Notes under the pieces: model-generated
What the model was told of the DNA's origin: nothing
Seen by the model: the letters and a program-made list of their open reading frames with translations, nothing else
The model's database searches: none
Assembly (NCBI RefSeq): GCF_014655595.1
Contig: NZ_BNBL01000009.1
Coordinates: 124,001-188,000, forward strand
Reading direction: 5' to 3'
DNA length: 64,000 nucleotides
Source of the DNA: Streptomyces griseocarneus
Lineage (GTDB): Bacteria > Actinomycetota > Actinomycetes > Streptomycetales > Streptomycetaceae
Translations under genes and position numbers: made by a program
Shown here: positions 58,444 to 64,000 of the stretch, piece by piece
How the letters are laid out: the number at the start of each line of letters is the position of its first letter
Position numbering within the stretch: position 1 is the stretch's first letter

Positions 58444-60275
58444 TGCGCCAGGTCCGTGGGGCCGACGAAGGTGTAACCGAGGGCCTTGAATCCCTCGACG
58501 GTCTGCTTCAGCGGCTCCACCGGGTAGTACGGGTGGTAGAAGAAGCTCGCCACGCCGTCCCGCACGGCCAGGTTGGCCTTGGCCGAGTTGATCAGGTCAG
58601 CGGGCAGCCGGGCCGGGTGGTTGTTGTAGGGCTCGGGCTCGTAGTTGCCGATGTTCTCGGGAAGCACGGTCGTACCGTAGACGTCCTTCACCGCGTACGG
58701 GAAGAACTGGCCGATGTACCGGGAGGCGTTCACCGTGCCGCCGCCGAGCGTTCCCGCGAAGTACAGCGAACGCTCCAGCCGTGCCGTGTAGTTCTGCCCG
58801 AAGACCTTGTAGTCGGTGGCGGACGCCGCGTAGTGCGGGGTCGTCCACAGCGTGGGCTTGGGCAGGCCGGCCAGCGTGAACTGGCTCAGCGCCGAGGTCA
58901 CCCGGGACTGCGCCCAGAGAGTGGAGTCCTCGGCCACCGGCCCGTCGTAGATGACGTTGTCGGCGGCGTCGACGTGGGCGCGGAAGAACTCGAAGTCGTC
59001 GCCCGTGGCGCCGGTGTAGGGGTTGGCGACGTTCTTGTACTGGTGGGTGTAGCCGTGGTTCATCAGCACCGCGCCGCGCTGGAGCATGTACTTCAGCGCG
59101 GAGACGACCTGCGGCGCCTGGGCCAGCGTCACGGTCTCGGCCACACCGTTGTTGTACGCGCCCTTGGGGTCGGTGTAGGTCGGGATGACGTTGATCCCGT
59201 AGGGGATCTTCTGCGCGTAGAGGTAGTCGGCGATGGCCTTCAGCTGGGCCGGCTCCGCCTTGGGGCTGATGTCCTCGAGCCGGACGAACGCGCGGTGCCG
59301 CTCGGCGGTCGCGGGGGCGAGGGAGTCGAAGAGGAGGTCCTCGAAGACGATGACGCGGTCGGACTCGGAGACGTAGGTGAAGGGGATCTCACCGACGTAG
59401 GTGAGGTTCGACGACCGGATCGCCCAGGGGCTGGTGGTGCCGTTGTTGGCGTCCTTGGCCTGCGCGAGCTCGGTGACCTGCGGGTATCCGGCGCCGGAGA
59501 GGGCGGGGTGCAGCACGCCGCCGTCGAAGCCGGCGGGGATCTTCCGGGTCAGCGTCTGGTTCTTGTACGTGACCTGGTTGATGTTGCCGACGCTGCCGCC
59601 GGTCTCGAAGTACGAGTTGGTGGGGTCCCAGCCGTACTTCTTCTTAAAGTTCTCGATGCCGACGGCGTTGGCCATGCCCCAGATGTTGTCGCCGATCCAG
59701 CTGACGGGCTTGGTGGTCTTCAGCGCGTCCTGGTAGAAGGCGGCGGGGATGGCGTCCGGGATCGAGCCGCCGTAGTAGGTCGAGCCGACGTAGACGGTGG
59801 AGGTGTACTGCTCCACCATGCCCGCGGTGTAGGCGGAGACCGGCTTGGCGGTGACGGTGCCGAAGTGGCCGGCGAGGTTGGCGATCGCCATGGCGTAGAG
59901 CTCGCCGAGGTGGCCGTAGGGGCCGGTGGTGTCGTAGAGGACCAGGGCCGAGGTGCCGGGTGCGGCGGCGAGCGTCCGGGCGGCGGTGACCGTGGCCTTG
60001 GGCGCGGGTGCCGGGGTGACGGTGAGGCTGCCGGCGCGGCGCTTGCGGTCGTTCGCCAGACGGGCGGTGACCCACGCCTTGAGGTCCTTGGTGCTCGCCC
60101 CGGAGAGCGATGCGGAACCCACCCCCTGCAGCCCGTGCGACGGGCCGGGCCTGCCGTCCCGGGCTATCGCCTCCTCGGCCCCCGCGGAAAGCGTGACGCC
60201 GCCCACGAGGGCGGCGACGACGGCGAGGACGACGGAAATCCGGGAAATACCCGTTCTCCCGCGCAATTGTTTCAT
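58440..60275 (-). CDS. DUF2334 polysaccharide-deacetylase-like exported protein
   Basis: This 611-residue protein has a signal peptide (about 1-33, ending SAGA). Residues about 110-290 form an alpha/beta domain with LVLYDTTGPYGHLGELYA. Residues 320-600 form the DUF2334 deacetylase-like barrel: FVRLEDISP (Asp of motif 1), VLMNHGYTHQY (motif 2 His-x-x-x-His), WTTPHYAAS and ASFFYHPYY. It should remove acetyl groups from an amino-sugar polymer outside the cell. The ATG at 60275 gives MKQLRGRTGIS. A strong promoter lies upstream and the hydrolase gene is coupled downstream. Confidence 0.88.
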   Translation of the reverse strand: MKQLRGRTGISRISVVLAVVAALVGGVTLSAGAEEAIARDGRPGPSHGLQGVGSASLSGASTKDLKAWVTARLANDRKRRAGSLTVTPAPAPKATVTAARTLAAAPGTSALVLYDTTGPYGHLGELYAMAIANLAGHFGTVTAKPVSAYTAGMVEQYTSTVYVGSTYYGGSIPDAIPAAFYQDALKTTKPVSWIGDNIWGMANAVGIENFKKKYGWDPTNSYFETGGSVGNINQVTYKNQTLTRKIPAGFDGGVLHPALSGAGYPQVTELAQAKDANNGTTSPWAIRSSNLTYVGEIPFTYVSESDRVIVFEDLLFDSLAPATAERHRAFVRLEDISPKAEPAQLKAIADYLYAQKIPYGINVIPTYTDPKGAYNNGVAETVTLAQAPQVVSALKYMLQRGAVLMNHGYTHQYKNVANPYTGATGDDFEFFRAHVDAADNVIYDGPVAEDSTLWAQSRVTSALSQFTLAGLPKPTLWTTPHYAASATDYKVFGQNYTARLERSLYFAGTLGGGTVNASRYIGQFFPYAVKDVYGTTVLPENIGNYEPEPYNNHPARLPADLINSAKANLAVRDGVASFFYHPYYPVEPLKQTVEGFKALGYTFVGPTDLAQ

Positions 60276-60348
60276 TGTGTGATTCCCCCTGGTTGACGAG
60301 CTGCCGCCGAGCCCTCACCCGAAGGAGTCGGGGCCCGACAGTTGGCTG

Positions 60349-60377
60349 ATTCTTGTGGTCCCCGAGAAGGGTGTCAA
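60349..60377 (-). promoter_or_regulatory. Promoter of the DUF2334 - GH113-like operon
   Basis: On the minus strand a perfect -35 box TTGACA (60377-60372) is followed after 17 nt by AAGAAT (60354-60349, 4 of 6 matches). It lies about 75 nt before the ATG. The remaining part of the 325-bp divergent gap (60378-60600) is AT-richer than its surroundings. It holds a possible GATACT -10 box near 60551 for the opposite operon and no gene. Confidence 0.7.
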
Positions 60378-60600
60378 TAGACAACTACGGTCCCGACCGG
60401 GCAATTACGGACAAGGGAATTGGTGCAGACCATAAATCCCACGCGTCACACGCCCATCTTGAGCAGGCATAACACCCGGTAGATCCATAGAATTCATCGT
60501 TCCGATTCAACAACTCCCACCACAGCCCCCTAAACCCCCGTCGCCGTCTGATACTTTCCCTGCGCACGCCTCAAGCCGAGGCGGAATCCGGGGGGAACTC

Positions 60601-60801
60601 ATGTACGGAAAACCCGCTCTGGGGACAGTCCTGCCCTTGGTAGGACTGACGGCTGCCCCAGAAGTTCTGCCGGGCATACCCTTTGCCAGGGGACTGCAGG
60701 AAGCGGCCGGAGCGGGATTCCTGCTCTATTGCGCGATAGCCGCCGCACTTCTTTCGGCGAAATTCTGGTTCGTCCTGCGAAACTCCGGTGACCGTTCATG
60801 A
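60601..60801 (+). CDS. Small membrane protein coupled to the glycan synthase
   Basis: This 66-residue protein has two hydrophobic stretches: a moderate one at about 7-22 and a clear one at 37-58 (GAGFLLYCAIAAALLSAKFWFV). A short charged end follows. The ATG at 60601 has GGGGGGAA 5 nt upstream, and the stop overlaps the GT2 start as ATGA. Small membrane proteins next to processive GT2 enzymes, such as IcaD with IcaA and PgaD with PgaC, are needed for polymer synthesis. By position and size this could be such a partner, although it is shorter than IcaD and has no visible sequence similarity to it. Confidence 0.75.
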   Translation: MYGKPALGTVLPLVGLTAAPEVLPGIPFARGLQEAAGAGFLLYCAIAAALLSAKFWFVLRNSGDRS

Positions 60802-62060
60802 TCACCGAAGTGATGCTGTGGTCGAGCATCGCCATCATCGTGATGGCCGGCTGCTACAACTCCACCCTCTTCGTCCTGTCGAGACAGCGGATACGCCACG
60901 CGCGGGGTCCGCGCGCCGAACGTCTCTACGTCTTTCTCCTCGCCTGCCTGAACGAGGAGAAGGTGCTCGCCGAAAGCCTGGCCCGCATCACCTCATTGCC
61001 GGCCGGGAACTTCATGGCCCTGGTCATCGACGACGCGTCCGACGACCGTACGGCCGAAATCGCCCGGTTCGCCGCCCATTCCTCGTCGAACAGGGTGCGG
61101 CTGCTCCAGCGGCACCTGCCGAACGCCCGCAAGGGCAAGGGCGCGGCCCTCAACGCCGGCATCCGTCACCTGCGCGAATCCGGCCTCCTGAAGGCGCACG
61201 ACCCCGCCGACGTCATCGTCTGCGTCGTGGACGCCGACGGCCGCCTCGACCCGCACGTGGTGCAGGCGGTCGACCCCTACTTCGACGACCCGCGCACGGG
61301 CGGCACTCAGATCGGCGTGCGGATGTACAACCGGCACAAGGGGATGCTCGCCCGGCTCCAGGACATGGAGTTCGTCATCTACGGCGACATCTTCCAGTCG
61401 GCCAGGCGCTACTTCGGCAGCGTCGGCATGGGCGGCAACGGCCAGTTCATGCGGCTCTCCGCGCTGGACAGCCTCATGGACGACAGCGGCAACGGCCCCT
61501 GGAGCGACTCCCTGACCGAGGACCTCGACCTCGGGGTGCGCCTGATCGCCCGTGGTTGGACCAACCACCACTGCACCACCGCCGCCGTCTCCCAGCAGGC
61601 CGTGCTCGACGTCAAGCGCCTGGTGCGCCAGCGCTCGCGCTGGTTCCAGGGCCACCTGCAGTCGGCCGGGCTGGTCCCGCTGATCCTGCGCGAGGTGCCC
61701 ACCCGGGCCGCGGTGGACCTGCTCTACCACCTCTCCAGTCCCGTCCTGATCCTGCTCACCTCGCTGCTGCCGCTGTCCTTCCTCGTGGCCACCGGCGGCA
61801 CCGTCATCGGCTCGGTGCAGGCGGGACACCTGCTGTTCTCACCGATGTGGATCATCGGCCCGTACGTCCTGTCCTTCACCGCGGCGTACGCCTACGGCTG
61901 GGTCTACTCCCGGCGCGAACGAGGACTCGGGCTCGTGCGGTCGGTTCTGCTCTCGCACGTCTTCGTCCTCTACGGCTACATCTGGTTCGCCGCCGGATGG
62001 TGGGGGCTGTGGCGGATGCTCACCGGCAAGCAGACCTGGCTCAAGACCGCGCGCACCTGA
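60798..62060 (+). CDS. Processive GT2 glycosyltransferase (PNAG/hyaluronan-synthase type)
   Basis: This 420-residue membrane glycosyltransferase has an N-terminal membrane segment (about 6-28), a cytoplasmic catalytic domain, and four C-terminal membrane segments (about 310-405). The catalytic motifs are VIDDASDD (77-84), VDADG (144-148), MGGNGQFMR (211-219), LTEDLDLG (239-246, catalytic Asp) and QRSRWFQG (278-285, the Q-x-x-R-W motif of processive enzymes). This set is shared by poly-GlcNAc, hyaluronan and cellulose synthases. It probably polymerises and exports an N-acetylhexosamine polymer. The epimerase gene downstream suggests ManNAc as a possible monomer. Confidence 0.92.
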   Translation: MITEVMLWSSIAIIVMAGCYNSTLFVLSRQRIRHARGPRAERLYVFLLACLNEEKVLAESLARITSLPAGNFMALVIDDASDDRTAEIARFAAHSSSNRVRLLQRHLPNARKGKGAALNAGIRHLRESGLLKAHDPADVIVCVVDADGRLDPHVVQAVDPYFDDPRTGGTQIGVRMYNRHKGMLARLQDMEFVIYGDIFQSARRYFGSVGMGGNGQFMRLSALDSLMDDSGNGPWSDSLTEDLDLGVRLIARGWTNHHCTTAAVSQQAVLDVKRLVRQRSRWFQGHLQSAGLVPLILREVPTRAAVDLLYHLSSPVLILLTSLLPLSFLVATGGTVIGSVQAGHLLFSPMWIIGPYVLSFTAAYAYGWVYSRRERGLGLVRSVLLSHVFVLYGYIWFAAGWWGLWRMLTGKQTWLKTART

Positions 62061-62117
62061 CAGGCCCGGCACTCCTCCACCCGTAAGCCCAGCACGTTCA
62101 TTCCCCGAGGGAGACCC

Positions 62118-63311
62118 ATGTCCCCGAACGTCCTCACCACGCCCGTACGCGCCATGCTCGTCCTGGGCACCCGTCCCGAGGCCATCAAGCTCGCGCCCGT
62201 GGCACGCGCGATGGCCGCCTCGCCGCTCTTCGAACCCGTCGTCGTCAGCACCGGCCAGCACCGCGAGATGCTCCAGCAGATGCTCGAACTCCTGCGGGTC
62301 CCCGCGAGCGTCGAGCTCGACGTGATGCGCGACCGGCAGGAGCTGTCCAAGCTGACGGCCCGGCTGGTGGACGGGCTCGGCGACGTCATCCGCGCCGAGC
62401 GCCCCGACGTCGTCATCGTCCAGGGCGACACCACCACCGCGCTCACCGGCGCCCTCGCCGCGTTCTACGAGCACATCCCCGTCGCCCACGTCGAGGCCGG
62501 GCTGCGCACCGGAGTCCTGGACAACCCCTTCCCCGAGGAGCTCAACCGCCGTCTCATCGGCCGCATGGCGCGCTGGCACTTCGCCCCCACCCCGCGCGCG
62601 GCCGGGCACCTGAGGGCCGAGGGGGTCCCGGACGCCGAGGTCTTCGTCACCGGCAACACCGTCATCGACAACCTGCTTTGGGTGCTCCAGGAGGGCACCG
62701 GCCGCGACCACTTCCGCACCGGCCTGCGGCGCGTCCTGGTCACCCTGCACCGCCGGGAGAACCAGGGCGACAAGATGCGCGCCATGGGCACCGCGCTGCG
62801 GCGGCTGGCGGACCGCGGCGACGTGGAGATCGTGCTGCCGCTGCACAAGAGCCCGGCCGTGCGCGAGGCCCTGCTGCCCGAGCTGACCGGCCACGACCGC
62901 ATCAACGTCGTCGAGCCGCTGGACTACGTGGACTTCTCCGCCACCCTCGCCGGCTGCGACCTGGTGATGACCGATTCGGGCGGCATCCAGGAGGAGGCAC
63001 CGAGCCTGGGCAAGCCGGCCCTGGTGCTGCGGACGACCACCGAGCGGCCGGAGGCCGTGGAGGCGGGCGCGGCGCGGCTGGTGGGCACCGAACCCCACGT
63101 CATCCTGGACGCGGCGATGCACCTGCTGGACGACGCCGCGGCCTACGAACGGATGTCGACGGCCGGGAACCCCTTCGGCGACGGGCACGCCACGGACCGC
63201 ATCGTGGCGCAGCTCGCGGAGGACTTCGGCGCCGACGCCGACGCGGCGCCCGCGCCCAGCCCGCTGGTCGTCACCCAGCCCGACGGTCCGGGGTCATACT
63301 CGACGGCATGA
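62118..63311 (+). CDS. wecB: UDP-N-acetylglucosamine 2-epimerase (non-hydrolysing)
   Basis: This 397-residue cytoplasmic enzyme interconverts UDP-GlcNAc and UDP-ManNAc. Its two Rossmann domains carry GTRPEAIKLAPV (17-28), STGQHREML, VQGDTTTAL, HVEAGLRTG, PFPEELNRRL, TLHRRENQG and the donor-binding TDSGGIQEEAPSLGKPALVLR (given here only as its pattern near 285-305). The ATG at 62118 has GAGGGAGA 5 nt upstream, and the stop overlaps the next start as ATGA. The C-terminal 25 residues are an Ala/Asp/Pro tail. Placement directly after a GT2 synthase suggests it supplies that enzyme's sugar nucleotide. Confidence 0.95.
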   Translation: MSPNVLTTPVRAMLVLGTRPEAIKLAPVARAMAASPLFEPVVVSTGQHREMLQQMLELLRVPASVELDVMRDRQELSKLTARLVDGLGDVIRAERPDVVIVQGDTTTALTGALAAFYEHIPVAHVEAGLRTGVLDNPFPEELNRRLIGRMARWHFAPTPRAAGHLRAEGVPDAEVFVTGNTVIDNLLWVLQEGTGRDHFRTGLRRVLVTLHRRENQGDKMRAMGTALRRLADRGDVEIVLPLHKSPAVREALLPELTGHDRINVVEPLDYVDFSATLAGCDLVMTDSGGIQEEAPSLGKPALVLRTTTERPEAVEAGAARLVGTEPHVILDAAMHLLDDAAAYERMSTAGNPFGDGHATDRIVAQLAEDFGADADAAPAPSPLVVTQPDGPGSYSTA

Positions 63312-63973
63312 CGAGAGTTCACCGGCTTCTCGCCCTCGCACTGCTCGCGGCCGCCGTGGTGGCGGGACTGGTGTTCGCGGTGAGCGCCATCTGGGAGGAC
63401 AGCGGGGAGCCGGAGCGGCCGTGGGCCGAGGGGTCGGTCCACGGGCCGTGGCGTTCGGTGTTCGACGGGCACGGCGAGAACATCGGCCGCCATGACGGCC
63501 TGGCCCTCTCCCCCAAGCCCGCCACGCGGGCGGAGGAGACCCACGCCGGCCTGATCGTCTCCACGCGGCAGTACGACGACGTGGACTTCCGCGCCCGGAT
63601 GCGCACCATCGCCCAGCTGCGCACCCCCAAGCCCAATCCCTGGGAGGTGCCCTGGCTGGTGTGGGCGTACACCGACCCGGAGCACTTCTACTACATCACC
63701 CTCAAGCCGAACGGCTGGGAGCTCGGCAAGCGCGATCCCGCCTACCCCGGCGGCCAGCGGTTCCTGGCGACGGGGGCGGAGCACTTCCCGCTCGGCAGGT
63801 CGTCGGACGTCCGGGTCGCCCAGCGGGGCGCCCGGATGGAGGTGAGCGTCGACGGCCGGGGGCTGGTGGCCTACGAGGACCGGGAGCGCCCGTACCTCAA
63901 GGGGAACGTGGGGGTCTATTCGGAGGACGCGCGGGTGGTGTTCAGCGACGTCTCGGCCCGCCCTCTGGAGTGA
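63308..63973 (+). CDS. Membrane-anchored jelly-roll (DUF1080-like) protein
   Basis: This 221-residue protein has an N-terminal membrane segment or signal anchor (about 6-27, LLALALLAAAVVAGLVFAV) and a beta-sandwich domain. The domain shows WRSVFDGHGENIGRHDG, a DVDFRARMRTI strand, WLVWAYTDPEHFYYITLKPNGWELGK and VRVAQRGARMEVSVDGRGL. This is the pattern of concanavalin-like DUF1080/LamG-type sugar-binding or hydrolase domains. The ATG overlaps the epimerase stop (ATGA), placing it in the exopolysaccharide operon. It may bind or process the polymer at the surface. No catalytic residues are certain. Confidence 0.8.
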   Translation: MTRVHRLLALALLAAAVVAGLVFAVSAIWEDSGEPERPWAEGSVHGPWRSVFDGHGENIGRHDGLALSPKPATRAEETHAGLIVSTRQYDDVDFRARMRTIAQLRTPKPNPWEVPWLVWAYTDPEHFYYITLKPNGWELGKRDPAYPGGQRFLATGAEHFPLGRSSDVRVAQRGARMEVSVDGRGLVAYEDRERPYLKGNVGVYSEDARVVFSDVSARPLE

Positions 63974-64000
63974 CGGGCGGCCGGGGGGACGTGCGCGCGT

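Overview
The window looks like chromosomal DNA of a Streptomyces or a very close relative. GC content is very high, codons end almost always in G or C, GTG starts are common, stop/start overlaps of the ATGA and GTGA type are frequent, and terminators are GC-rich hairpins without a U tract. The gene content is also typical: TerC/TerD, DUF3068, an S. griseus-type trypsin, an ANTAR regulator beside pyk, and WXG100/EspC-like proteins. From memory, the order uvrB - coaE - rpsA - hrpB - polA - liv genes - ANTAR regulator - pyk is that of the core chromosome of S. coelicolor. That is recollection, not a search. I see no prophage, insertion sequence, CRISPR array or integrated plasmid.

Layout. 0-4.3 kb: the end of an MFS transporter and a tellurite-type stress group (terC, a TerD fusion protein, terD). 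4.5-9.7 kb: uvrB, divergent from a secreted glycerophosphodiester phosphodiesterase, then a WGR/beta-propeller protein and a small membrane protein. 9.8-11.8 kb: a four-gene WXG100/EspC-like cassette. 12-20.5 kb: coaE, a PAC2 protein, rpsA with a strong promoter and long leader, a methyltransferase, the helicase hrpB and a DUF3068 group. 20.7-32.3 kb: polA, a YdeP-type molybdopterin oxidoreductase, a hotdog thioesterase and the complete branched-chain amino-acid importer livKHMGF. 32.4-35.7 kb: an ANTAR response regulator, an unusual tRNA gene, a possible 39-residue protein, pyk and a SIMPL protein.

35.8-41.3 kb: a Tat-exported 5'-nucleotidase, a two-gene operon of a PLP-dependent decarboxylase and an amine N-hydroxylase (siderophore-type enzymes without a synthetase), and an isolated gene resembling ATP synthase subunit b. 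41.4-44.4 kb: aminopeptidase N and chorismate mutase. 44.4-50.4 kb: an AraC regulator, a GH35 beta-galactosidase and a Tat-exported GH101 endo-alpha-N-acetylgalactosaminidase, which together suggest use of mucin-type O-glycans. 50.5-57.3 kb: mixed genes including a glyoxalase-fold protein, an MBL hydrolase, a NarL-type two-component system, an SprT-like trypsin and a zinc-peptidase-like protein. 57.4-64 kb: an exopolysaccharide locus with a GH113-like lipoprotein and a DUF2334 deacetylase-like protein on one strand, and a small membrane protein, a processive GT2 synthase, a UDP-GlcNAc 2-epimerase and a membrane-anchored sugar-binding-like protein on the other.

The points I would follow up first are the class-I-shaped tRNA with a leucine CAA anticodon, the exopolysaccharide locus with a possible IcaD-like partner, the orphan decarboxylase/hydroxylase operon with phased repeats and a perfect palindrome upstream, the orphan atpF-like gene, and the O-glycan module. 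All functions are read from motifs and family resemblance; no database search was run.
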